64,000 nt of DNA, from positions 1 through 64,000 of the forward strand of contig JAHLKH010000007.1 of NCBI GenBank assembly GCA_025526915.1, in the 5' to 3' direction. Numbering within the stretch: position 1 is the first letter of the stretch; every line of letters starts with the position of its first letter. A program made the position numbers and the translations under genes. Of this stretch, positions 21,592 to 32,124 are shown piece by piece. Below the pieces are notes generated by a model that worked only from the letters and a program-made list of their open reading frames with translations, was not told where the DNA came from and ran no database searches. The stretch is from Entophlyctis helioformis (lineage: Eukaryota; Chytridiomycota; Chytridiomycetes; Chytridiales; Chytriomycetaceae).

Positions 21592-23940
21592 ATGACGCAC
21601 GCACCCGACGCACAGCACCGTCGGCTGCGGTCGACGTACCGGCAGCTCAAGAGCCGGCTGCAGTCGCTGCAGGTGGCCGCGCAGTCGGCGCCGAGCACCG
21701 TGCCGCCGCCGGCCATGTCGCCGCACAGCGCCGCCCACGGGTCGTTTGCGGTGCTGCCACGGCGGCGGCCGTCGGTGTACCGCTTCTCTCGCTCGGGCCG
21801 GCTGCCGGCGGGCCACGGGCCGAGCGGCGTCTCTGTGATGTCGGGAAGTGGCGGTGATGCTGTTGGCAGCAGCAGTGGTGGTGGTGGTGGTGGCAGTGCG
21901 AGTGGACCAGGTGGTGGTGGCGCAGGTGGCAGCAGCTCGCCCATCAAACGCCAGCTGTCGAGCATCACGTCCACGTACGACGACCTGCTGCGGTGTCTGG
22001 GCTACACGGCGGGCGGATCGCACACGCAGCCGCACTCGCAGCCGCACTCGCAGCCGCCGTCGTTGGCGATGCTGGCGGCGTACGCCGTGGGGCGGTCGAC
22101 CGAGGACGGCGACGTCGAGGACACGGTGCCGGACCATCTGGCCCAAGATATCCGCGTCGGCCGCATGCTGGCGGACGTTGTGCAAAGCGTGAGCGTGCGC
22201 GCACTGGTGCCGTGTCTTGTGTCCGTGTGCGTCGCATACAGTGCAAACGAGCAGGTGGGTGGCTGTGTGCATTGGTGCGCTCGTCGCTCTATGAGAAGTG
22301 GTTGCAGGTGCTGACTGTGGACGACGCGCAGGGGATCGAGCTGCTCAAGCGGTTCTGGGAACTGTCGCGGGCGGTGCAGGGCGGACCGAGCATCGGTGAG
22401 TGCTACTGGGCATGGACGACCGCTGCCAAGTTACGGCGTCAGGCGGCGTGGGCAGCGTTCCTGAGTGCATGGGTGCTCGCGCAGCCAGCGTGCACTGACC
22501 GCGTCACGGGGATCTTGTGCCGCGTTGGCCGCGACGACCAAGCCGTGCTGGTGGAGTCGCTGCTGCTGGCAAGCCGGCGCTGGCAGGGCGACGGAGTGGA
22601 CAGTCGCGAGAGCAACGGCGAGGGCGATGGCGGACGAGCAGACGTGGCCGTGCTCACAGCGGTAGCCATCTGGTGGCTGAAGGCGTTCGTGGCGGGACAC
22701 GACAGCGCGTACACGGCGATGGGCAACCGGATCGCCGATGCCGTGTGCAGCCGCCTCGATACCGACCGCGCGCTCGAGCCGTGCGTGGCATTCGCCGTGC
22801 TGGCTGCAGCCGTGTACGCGCACACGCAGTCTGGTGTTGACGACGCGGGCCGCCATCCACGGACGGCACAGCACTACACTGCGGCACTGCGCATCTATGC
22901 AGCTGCCGCGTCAGACACGGCCACGACGACGACCACGGCCACGGATCTGCTCGCCTACGAGTACCTGGCACCAGTGTCAGTTGTCGGGCTCGCAAGCGTC
23001 GCGCGCGACACACGCAGCAATGTCTGGCAGTGCCAATCGATTGTCGCCGGTGTGCTCAACAGCATGGTGGACGGCGATACAGCCGTTGCGTCTGCGCTGC
23101 GTGACGCGCTGCGTGGGCTGCAACTTCCAGCTATAGCCACGCCGCGGTGTACATACTCATGGTGCGTCCCCCATATCTCTCTTACACATGCTCGTGGCTG
23201 ACAGGACGAATCCACCATACTGACACGCAAAACACAGGCGATACGAAGCACTGCTCGGTTCATGGATCCCCACGCCCACACACGCATCCGCGCCAGGCGT
23301 CCAGCGAAACACGATAGACCTGTGCACATCGCCGGCCGGCCCACCACCGCCACCACCAACGCACGACTCGCAACAGCAACAGTATCTCCACGAGTCACAA
23401 CCACAGCCACAACTACAACCACAACTAAAGTTAAAACAGAAGCAGCAGGGGTCGCCAGAGTGCCGTGACCCATTGACAGCGCCATCGACGATTGAGCGTG
23501 CACGACGGGCGTATATCGAGCGGCGGCTGTTTAAGCGGTCGCGCGGTGCCGGGCACGGGTTGCGGTCGCCGTCCGTGACCACGGTGAGCGACGCGGGGTC
23601 GGTGTCGGGCAACGACAGTAATAACGGCAGCGATAGTGACAGCGACAGTGATGGCGTGCTGACGCCCGTGTCGCGGCGCGTGGTGCTGGTGGTCGAGTCC
23701 GAGTCGGACGAGCCGGACGAACCAGCAGATGAAGGTGTGGGGGAGCAGGATGGCGATGGAGGGGAGGACGGCAGGGAAGGCGGCAGGGAAGGCGGGAGCG
23801 ACGACCCGATCGAGGTCGACTCGGACGCCGACTCGATTGTCGCGGCGATGGCGACGCACCGGCCACCGGCCCGCGACCACCGCGAGGCCACGTGGATGTA
23901 CGTCGCGTCCGACACGGACATTGACGATCTTTTAATATGA
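21592..23940 (+). CDS. Uncharacterised protein with helical core and acidic C-terminal tail
   Basis: Three exons (21592-22188, 22308-23161, 23238-23940) join in frame to about 717 residues. I do not recognise a family. The N-terminus is basic and Ser/Gly-rich, with a short coiled-coil-like start (RRLRSTYRQLKSRLQSLQ) and HSQP repeats. The middle is Ala/Val/Leu-rich and probably alpha-helical (ELLKRFWELSRAV, AAWAAFLSAWVLAQPA, QAVLVESLLLASRRW). Exon 3 has Pro and Gln/His-rich linkers, then APSTIERARRAYIERRLFKR, then a Ser/Asp-rich tail. Two tail segments, RRVVLVVESESDEPDE and DDPIEVDSDADSIV, look like SUMO-interacting motifs, that is, a short hydrophobic core followed by acidic residues. That would fit a nuclear scaffold, but this is inference. 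An AATAAA overlaps the stop. Confidence 0.7.
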
Positions 23941-23945
23941 ATAAA
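23940..23945 (+). terminator. Poly(A) signal AATAAA at the stop codon
   Basis: The last base of the TGA stop begins AATAAA. The converging SNF5 gene ends at 24034, only about 90 bp away. Confidence 0.5.
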
Positions 23946-24033
23946 CACACGGTGACTGGAGGGTTGTGGTTGGCTGTTGGGTCGATCGGTTGGTTGGTTG
24001 GTTACATGGACGACAATGGCAGCGACTAGGATG

Positions 24034-26154
24034 CTACGATGTCGTCGTGGGTGGATGCGGTGGATGCGCGTGATGAGGGCCAGCACTGCGTCGCGAGGCG
24101 TCGAGGCCGCAATTGTTGCACAGATCCTGTGATGCCATGCAAGGTGAGTTGGACGTCAGGCATCCACACACACACAGACCGACACACGCGCGCGCGGCAG
24201 ACTCACCCAAGCACCCGACGGTCCACGCCGCACAAGACACGTGTCCGCAGCCACTGTACCGCACTGCACACACCGCCACGCGCGGTCCGTGTCCGTGTCG
24301 GTATCGCCACCAGCACTACCACTACCAGCACCACTGCCAGCACTACCACTACCGCCACCACTCATGCTCGCCTTGCGTCTTGCCCTCGACCCAGGCCCAT
24401 ACGCCGGCACAATCCCACTCGCACCGCCGCCACCGCCACCGCCGCCGAACGCCTGATCAGCCTGCAGCAGCGGATCAATCACCGCATGCGACTCGAAGCG
24501 CACCGCGTTGGGAACAGGCGTGCGGTGCGTACGATGGGCCTCGCGGTCCGGCAACGACACGGTGCGGCGACTGCGCTGTGTCTGGCGGCGCTTGCGTCTG
24601 TGGTATCCATCGCGGCGTATATGAGTGTCGGATCGCTCTCCTTCCCACACGCAGACAGGCAGACAGGCAAACACGCAGAACGCAAACACGCAGACAGGCA
24701 GACCCACTTGGTGTCCTTTTCGAAATCCTTTTCAATGCGCTCGAGCTCCGTCGTGCTTGCGTAGCTCATAAACGGCCCGTACTCGTGGCGTTCGCGGGAC
24801 GAGCGGATGACGCCACTCGCACCCCCACTCGCACTCGCACTCCAGTTCCCACTGGCGGCGGCGGCGGTAGTGGTTGTGGTGTGTCGCGGGGCCGCAGACG
24901 CGGCAGGAAATGCGTGGCCAGCTCCTCGTCCTCGATGACGGGATGGTCAAAGCGGTGGTCGATCAGGAGCAGGGACTTGGCGAGCGACTGCACCTGTTCG
25001 CGTATGGCGTGTGAGATGGCCGTCCTGGACGCGCAGTCGTCATCGTGGCGGTTGTGGTTGTGGTTGTGGTTGGTGGAGCGTGCACGCATGTTAGTGCACA
25101 CGCCCAATCCAGTCGCGATGGGGGCAAGGGCACCCACTTGAACTCGGGCACGAGGCCGAGCTCCGTGACCAGATGCTCGGCGAACCGTTCGGGACAGTTG
25201 CGCCGGCAGCCCATGTCCCACTCGAACTGGTCGACAATGGTCTGGTTGTCGACGGTGATGTCCAGCTTGATGACGGTGCGCAGCTCGGGGAGGTCCTCTT
25301 CATCCAGCGCGTCTTGCGCGTCGTCCACCTTCTTTGCATCATCTTCCCCGGCTTCCGAGCCCGACTGTTGACGACCGCGCGTCTGCGAGTCGAGGGCAGC
25401 CAGCGCGATCGGCGCGTGCTGGTAGTGGTCGTCTAACTGGTCGCGGATGGATTTGGCGACGGGCTCGACAAACGTCGACGGGAGCCGCAGGTCGCTGCAG
25501 AGAATGCGCGCAAACGTCTCGGGGCTCACAATCTTGTCTGTCATGCGTCCACCATTATCAGTAAATGCGTGCACACACACACAAGCATGTTACCAACACG
25601 CTCTTGGACACACATACACACGCGTGCACACACACAGAACACACAGAACACACACCTCGTTGGTTCCACGTAAACGTGTCACGCAGCTTGATGCCGTCAA
25701 TCTCGACATCCAGACGGATCGGCACGAGCACGATATCCATATCGCCGGCACTATCCAGCTCCTCGTCCGAGCTACGCAAGCCGATCAATAGTCAGTCACC
25801 GCACTCCTCCACCTACACACCTACAAACACGACAAGAAACAAACACGACAAGGAAACACGTACAACAACGGCACACGGCCGCCGCCGGTAAGCCGCACAC
25901 GGCCCTCGCCGGCAGCGACGCGCATGTCGCGCACACGCTGCTCGTGCGCCACGTTGTAGGCGTCTTGTGCCGCGCGGGCGAGGGCGGCGGAGCGGGCATC
26001 CTGGTCGCGCAGCATGGCGGTGTGGACGTCCTCGCGGCGCGAGAAGACGGCGGCCTGTGCGCGCAGGAACGGCTCTGTGATGCGCGACGGCGGCGGGGTG
26101 TGGGCGGGCGGTGCAGATGGCACGACGGCTGGTGCAGATCGCGCCTGTTGTTGC

Positions 26155-26206
<52 letters not shown>

Positions 26207-26521
26207 GCTGCTGCTGTTGTTGTTGGAGTTGTAGTTGCGCTTGTTGCTGCTGTTGCTGCTGTTGCTGATGCAAGAGAAGAAGATGCTGCTGCTGCTGAAG
26301 CAGCTGCTGCGCTTGTAGTTGTTGTTGGGCAGCAGCAGCCGTAGCCGTGGCCATCTGCTGCTGCTGTTGCACTTGCTGCTGCTGCTGTTGCACTTGCTGC
26401 TGCTGTTGTTGTTGCACTTGCTGTTGCTGTTGCTGCTGCTGCTGCTGCTGTTGGCGAGAGCGGGCGGCCTGCGCCTGCGTCATGAGGATCTGGTGCTGCT
26501 GCATGGCCTGGATGGCCGCGA

Positions 26522-26558
<37 letters not shown>

Positions 26559-26780
26559 AAGGTGCATCTGCTGCTGCTGCTGCTGCTGGCTCTGTTGGAT
26601 CTGCTGGTTGAACTGTATCGGCTGCTGCTGCTGTATCGGCTGCTGCTGGTTATGCGCAGAGCCAGCGCCAGCGCCTGAAGCAGCGCCAGTGGCAACGGAG
26701 TGCACGGGCATCTGCGCCACAAACAGCTTGCCCAGCCGCTGCAGGTGCTGCTGGCGGTCCTGCTGGTGCTGGTGCGACAT
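24034..26780 (-). CDS. SNF5: SNF5/SMARCB1 chromatin-remodelling subunit with polyglutamine N-terminus and GATA-like finger
   Basis: Exons 25864-26780, 25656-25771, 25138-25537, 24718-25024, 24207-24597 and 24034-24126. Exon 1 is mostly Gln, with long uninterrupted runs coded by CAG/CAA. The SNF5 domain has its two repeats: LVPIRLDVEIDGIKLRDTFT with IVSPETFARILCSDL, and IKLDITVDNQTIVDQFEWDM with CPERFAEHLVTEL, followed by HAIREQVQSLAKSLLLIDH. The tail ends in a CX2C...LCNNCGL zinc finger split by a phase-0 intron (WRCVQCGTVAADTC, then LCNNCGLDASRR), a layout known in fungal Snf5. The protein is a core subunit of SWI/SNF or RSC. Between HFLPRL and IRSSRERHEYGPF the frame changes inside a GTGCGAGTG-rich linker near 24840-24900; an indel or a missed intron explains it. 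Start is the ATG before SHQHQQDRQQH. Confidence 0.88.
26150..26662. repeat. CAG/CAA-type trinucleotide repeats coding polyglutamine
   Basis: On the + strand this is TTG/CTG repetition; on the coding minus strand it gives Gln runs in the SNF5 N-terminus. The longest nearly pure TTG tract is near 26150-26225. Length is likely polymorphic. Confidence 0.9.
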
Positions 26781-26913
26781 GTCCGCTTGGCTTTGCGTCG
26801 CTTTGCAGTAGCCAGGCAAAGCCCAAACTAACAGATTCCGTCGATTTCGAAACTTCATTCCGCCCATCAGACACGCACACGCACACACGAACACGAACAC
26901 AGACACGAGCCCG

Positions 26914-29204
26914 TCAGAGCGGACGGTGGATCATGGCATCGCGGCCTGCGCCCACGCCGATCCACTCGACTAGTGTTGGTGTTGGTACGGGTCGTGTCAG
27001 CATTCCATCGCATCGCATTCCATCGCATTCCATCCATCGCATTCCATCGCATCGCATGCACGTCCAGCAGCAGCACGCAGCCTCACCTGGCACGCCCACA
27101 AGCTCCTCGACGCGCTTGACGTACAGCTGCGCATTCAACGGCAGCGACTCGAACGTGCGGCTGGCCATGGCAGCCATGTCAGCACAACCACAATCACATA
27201 CAGATACAGACATACACGACCACAACCACAGCAGACTCACCAGCCCGAAATGTCGCTCTTCCAGCCCGGAAGCGTCTCGTACACCACCTCCACCTGGCCC
27301 AGGAGCGTCAGGTCCGACGGGAACGACGCAAGCGTCTCGCCATTGTGTCGGTACGCCGTGCCAATCTTGATCTCGTCCAGCTGGTCCAGAATGTCCAGCT
27401 TGGTGAGGTTGAGGCTGTTCCGCAGTGGTGGCCGTCGGTCGTTGTGATCGTCAGCGTCTGTCGTGCACATCACAGACCCGGATGCGCAGACAGATGCACA
27501 CAGTCGCACACGATCCGCTCACCTGGTGTAGCCGTTGATCATGTTCGAGTACTGCATCACAACCGTGTCCAGCCAGCCGCAGCGGCGCTTGCGGCCAGTC
27601 GTCGTGCCAATCTCCTGGCCAACCGTCTGGAGATGCTCGCCGACAGCCTGTCCAGCCAAATCCCACCATGCACACATACATACACATCCAGTCAATCCGT
27701 CCATCCGTCTCTGCTCTATCCAGCGACAACTACAAGAGCAAAACCCACATTGAGCTGCTCGGTCGGGAACGGCCCAGAGCCCACACGCGTCGTGTACGCC
27801 TTGACGACACCGATAACCTTGCCAATCTTGCTGGGTGGCAGGCCCAGGCCCGTGCACACGCCGCCAATCGTCGTGTTGGACGACGTCACAAACGGGTACG
27901 TGCCCACATCCAGGTCGAGCATGAGTGCGTTGGCGCCCTCGACGAGCACACGCTTGCCGCTCGTGATGGCGTCGTGCATGTACTTGATCGTGTCAATCAC
28001 GTACGGCTTGAGTCGCTCGGCGAGCACCTTGCAGACCAAGAGCGGGCGTGACGAGCGTTGGTTGCTGTCAGTCCCAGAAACACAAAGCAATCCTTCCCAG
28101 GACACAACAGGACAGCAACACAGCAGCACAGCAGAGCAGCCACGGCGCACCTTGTACATGGCAAGCTCCTTTTCCACGTCATAGTCAAAGTTGCCGTAGC
28201 GCTTCTTCTTGTTGGCAACCATGACACGGAACTTTTCCTCAAACTCGTCAAACTGGAAGAGGTGGTGCACGCGGAGACCCGAGCGCGACGCCTTGGACGA
28301 GTAGGCCGGGCCAATGCCCTTCTTTGTGGTGCCGATCGAGCCGCGGCCGAGCTCGTTCTCCTTGAGGCCGTCCACCAGTTGGTGAAAGTCAAAGACGAGG
28401 TGTGCGCGCGACGACATGAAGAGTCTGCCGGCGCAGGGGATGCCTAGCCAGTTGCGGGGGTGAGGATTGCAAGAGCGAGTGTGAGAGCAAGGTTCCGAGA
28501 CGGCGCAAAGCATGCGATGCGGCACGCCACAGCCCAGCATTGCCGCCACGCGCCAGGCAAGGCAAGGCAAGGCAACGCACGGCGCGGCACGGCGCGGCGC
28601 GGCGCGATTAATCAGCAGCCATCGGTCACGCAGCGACCGGCTGAAGCCGATAGCAACGATAGCGAGACATGCAGACATGCAAAGGCAAAGACATACAGAG
28701 GCATACAGAGGCATACACAAAGACAGACGCACCTTTGGACTCGGTCACGTCGACCTCTTGGAAAAAGGACGGCAGGTGCACGACGACGCCGTTGCCGACG
28801 AGCGACACGCACTTTGGGTTGATGAGGCCGGACGGCAGCAGGTGAAAGTCAAACTTGACGCCATTGACGACGATGGTGTGGCCGGCGTTGTTGCCGCCCT
28901 GTGCGTATACGGATGGTTGTTCGTATGTGGTTGTTCGTATGTGTTGTGCCTGTCAGTCAGCCCGGCCTGCTCGTGCGTGCTCGTGCGTGATCACCCGCAA
29001 CGGCACGACGCCAACGCAGACAGACAAGCAGACAAGCAGACAAGCAGGCACAGGCCGCACCTGGCAGCGGGCACAAACGTCAATGTCCTGCGCAAGCACG
29101 TCGACCAGCTTGCCCTTGCCCTCGTCGCCCCACTGCGCGCCGAGCACGACGGTCACGCCCGCGGCCTTGGTGGCGCCTGCTGCTCCTGCTTCCGTGGTCG
29201 GCAT
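26914..29204 (-). CDS. ADE12: Adenylosuccinate synthetase
   Basis: Eight exons fit with no phase errors: 29061-29204, 28733-28898, 28151-28443, 27749-28027, 27523-27647, 27241-27414, 27087-27160 and 26914-26969, for 436 residues, the usual family length. The enzyme joins IMP and aspartate using GTP, the first committed step to AMP, in the cytosol. Visible signatures: [17 protein letters not shown] with the catalytic Asp, [13 protein letters not shown] with the catalytic His, [37 protein letters not shown] with [10 protein letters not shown], and the C-terminal [10 protein letters not shown]. All donors are GT. Divergent spacing from SNF5 is about 130 bp (both minus). A GCATTCCATC repeat fills part of the last intron (about 27000-27060). 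Very secure call. Confidence 0.96.
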
Positions 29205-29344
29205 TTCGGTCGTTTTCGTTCGATGGACAACGCGAGCGACTATTGTGCCGCACGCCTCGGATGCCAGACAGACAGACAGGCAGCTTCATTCGATGCACAA
29301 GCGGCTGCCACCACATACACACAAGAGGCCGCCCGCCTCCGTCG

Positions 29345-30929
29345 TCAGCGCCGCCCGGGCCGCGCCGGCTTGGCAAACGCCGTCTTGGATCCCAGCGTGG
29401 CCGATCTGGCCGCTGCCGCCGCCTCGGGGCCGACGAGCTCGGGCACAAACTCGGCGGGCGAGTCGAGCTCGAACTTGGCCTTGAGCGGCCCGCCGAGCAG
29501 CGTCTCGGCCTCGCTGATGGCAAACGCGCGCGCGGCAGAGTACCACATGCGCTCCTTGACCTTGGCCGACGGCGGGCACACGTACGCAAACACTGCACTC
29601 GCGTCGCATCGTTTAGTGTCAGTTGGTGTGGTGTGCATGTGCATGGGCAAGTCGCAGGCTCATGGCGTACCGTGCTCGCCAGCGTCTACGGCGTAGAACA
29701 AGAAGCGCGGCACCGCGTGGTCAACAGCACCCGACACCTGAGCCCACTCGACGGTTGTGCCGACATCCAGCCCGATCGTCTCGGTGGCCGCATCGATTTT
29801 CTGGCCGTTGGCGTCAGTTTATGTGTGCTCATGGCTTGCGTCTGCCCGATCACGCCAACAACGTACCAGAGCAACGAGGTTGATGTCGCCTGCCTTGAGG
29901 CGGCCGAGTGCGTCGGTGGCGTCCGGGCCAAACGGAAACGAGACGCCAGGCGCATTGGCTCTCCGCGACGACGTGCCAATGTCCGCACCCGTCTATCCGG
30001 GTAGACAGACAGACAAACGGTCAGATGGGCAGATGGGCAGATGGGCAGATGCGATCGATAGCCGCACCTCTGCCGTCTTGATCTGGGCAAGCTCAACCTC
30101 GCGGGCCGTGAGCGGGCCCTCGGACGCGACGTGCACCATGTGCTTCCTGTAGCCATCAAGCGACAGATCGTCCTGAGAGAGAGGGGATATGGATCGGGAC
30201 AGAATGTGGCCATCAGGGCACAGGGCATCCCGGCAAGGCAGCCAGCGACTCACGGGCAAGGTGGCATAGACGGTGTCGGCAATGTTGGAGTCGCCCAGCT
30301 CCTTGGCGAGAGTGGCCTTTGAGGCAGCGTACAGCATCTTGTCGCGCACTTTGGCCGTGTCGGGCACCCACTGCATGAGCACCCAGTCGCAGGCCGCACC
30401 GCGGTGTCTGTGGCGGTGTCAGACACAGGAGCGTCTTTGCGGAAGAGGATGTAGGCGGGGGCAGTGGGATCGAGCCACGGCGCGATGAGGGCGAGATCTG
30501 TGCGGGCGCGTGTGGTTTTACAGGTGAGTCACAGCGAGAGGCGTCTGTCAGAGAGACATGCCACAGCGAGGACAGACAAGAGACACTCGAGACACGCACC
30601 CGACTCCCAGGATGAGGCGGCAGCGAGCACGTTGGCGGCCTCGATCGCGTCTGTCCCAGTGAGCAGTGGACAGCGAGGGTGAGAGGGTGAGACAATGAGC
30701 GGGGAATGGACGAGTGATGCATATCATAGATGTCCATAGATGGCAGTAGATGTCCATAGATGTCCATAGATGTCCATAGATGTCCATAGATGACAGTGCA
30801 TGTCCGTCGACGCACTTCCGGGCTGATGCGGGCGTGGATGGCGCGCACGGCCGAGCCACGCAGAGCGAGCGACTCGGTGAACAGCGCCACCAGCTCGGGC
30901 GACGGGCGGATGCCGGTCTGGTGCGACAT
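29345..30929 (-). CDS. TWF1: Twinfilin (two ADF-homology domains)
   Basis: Multi-exon gene whose protein begins MSHQTGIRPSPELVALF, as twinfilins do. First ADF-H: SAVRAIHARISPE, APAYILFRKD, then WVLMQWVPDTAKVRDKMLYA and ATLAKELGDSNIADTVYATL. Second ADF-H: GVSFPFGPDATDAL, IGLDVGTTVEWAQVSGAVD, HAVPRFLFYAVDAGEH and CPPSAKVKERMWYSAARAFA, followed by a tail ending PARPGRR. Twinfilin binds ADP-actin monomers and caps or depolymerises barbed ends in cortical actin. Introns lie within both domains; the first contains a 10-bp tandem repeat. Two domains, short basic tail and start all match the family, so the call is firm though each exon edge was not fixed. Confidence 0.9.
30727..30795. repeat. 10-bp tandem repeat TCCATAGATG in twinfilin intron 1
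   Basis: About six copies, slightly diverged at the ends, inside the first intron of the twinfilin gene. Confidence 0.88.
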
Positions 30930-31113
30930 GTCTCGTGGTGGTGCTGGTGCTGGTGCTGGTGCTGTGTGGCTTGTGGCTGTGTGTGGCTGTCTCTTGTCTC
31001 TTGTCTCTTGCTACACTGCACTCACTGCACTGGCTGGACTGCACTGGGTGAACGGGCTCGACCAGGGGTCTGCTCGAGGTTGTTGACTGGCCCGCCAACA
31101 TCTGTCTCACGCC
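30930..31113. promoter_or_regulatory. Divergent promoter region, twinfilin (-) and pinin-like (+)
   Basis: The 184 bp between the two start codons, rich in GGTGCTGGT and TTGTCTC short repeats. It must hold both promoters; no TATA box was recognised. Confidence 0.45.
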
Positions 31114-32022
31114 ATGGCGAGCAACGACGATCAAGGCTTGGACGCTGCACACACGCCGGCAAGACCGAGCAGACCGAGCAGGCCGAGCAGGTGTTTACCG
31201 ACGAGGTCGACGAGGCCGACGAGCTGGAGCCGCTCGAGGCAGCCTCTGACCTCGCCCGCCAGGGCCGCAAGCGCTCGCTGCCTGCTGCTGGGACGGCGAC
31301 GGCAACGGCGACAACAAAGGCGACGGCAACGGCGACTCTGCGGCCAGGCCCGCCAGCTCGAAGCGGCCCCGAGAGGCAGCAGCACCGGCAGCATCAGCAG
31401 CACCAGCAGCAGCACCAGCAGCAGCAGCCAAGGACGCCGAGACCAACAAGCGCGGCCGCCGCCTGTTCCAGGTGCTCGTCGGCACGCTCAACAGCGCCAA
31501 GCGCTCGCAGTCGTCGGCAAAGGTCTCGGAGCGGGTGCGTGCTGCCACGCTGCTCTCCCTGGTCTGCCCACTCGCTTGCATGCAGGCATGTAGGCAGGCA
31601 CTCACTCACACTTGCACTCGCCCGGCGCTTGGCAGGCCCAGCTGGAACAGCGGCTGGCAGACAGGCTCAAGAAGGAGCGCGACGACCTCGACGCCAAGCG
31701 CCGCGAGGCGATCCTCAAAGACGAGGCCGCTGTAAAGGCCGCATCCGCTGCCCTCCTTGCCCGCTACAAGTCCTCGCTGGCTCTGTACATCCGCACAACC
31801 GCCTCGCCCTCGGTCTGCTTCTTGCCTGCAAAGCACAACGACGCAACGCGTCGCGCTCTGGACCTGGCTGCCGCTGCTGCCTCTGCTTCTAATGCTGTTG
31901 TTACTACTGCTAAACCTGCTACGGCCACGACTACTGGTGACGCTGTCGCCGAGGACAATGTCGTCATGGACGATCTGCCTGTCGCGGCCGACCCCATCTC
32001 CCCCGAGCCCATGGCCGCATAG
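31114..32022 (+). CDS. Pinin/SDK/memA-domain protein (frame slips in assembly)
   Basis: Pinin-type proteins associate with the exon-junction and splicing machinery. The conserved core reads KRGRRLFQVLVGTLNSAKR, then a charged coiled coil (AQLEQRLADRLKKERDDL, DAKRREAILKDEAAV), then LARYKSSLALYIRTT and FLPAKHNDATRRALDL, ending in an acidic/Ala tail. The intron 31535-31635 joins SER to AQLEQ in phase 0. Upstream, three frames must be joined: the ATG at 31114 is in one, an acidic TDEVDEADELEPLEAASDL stretch in a second, and the core in a third. No GT-AG intron is available between them (no GT dinucleotide in the second interval), so two one-base slips near 31145-31190 and 31290-31330 are likely. 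A family call rests on the core motif only. Confidence 0.72.
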
Positions 32023-32124
32023 CCCACCCATCCTTGCACATAATACAATCGTCTAAATCCCACTGTTTATACAGCCGTCGAGAAGCGTGTCGCATCGCTT
32101 CCCCCCTCCTCATCACTACTTGTA

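Noticed and set aside
22396..22442. GTGAGT...GTCAG segment looking like a 47-bp intron in the unknown gene
   Set aside because: Reading through is open and in frame with both sides, while removing it shifts the frame.
31136..31610. Minus-strand frames rich in RR and CCWCC opposite the pinin-like gene
   Set aside because: Translation of CAG/GCC repeats in the wrong strand; the pinin core is on the plus strand.
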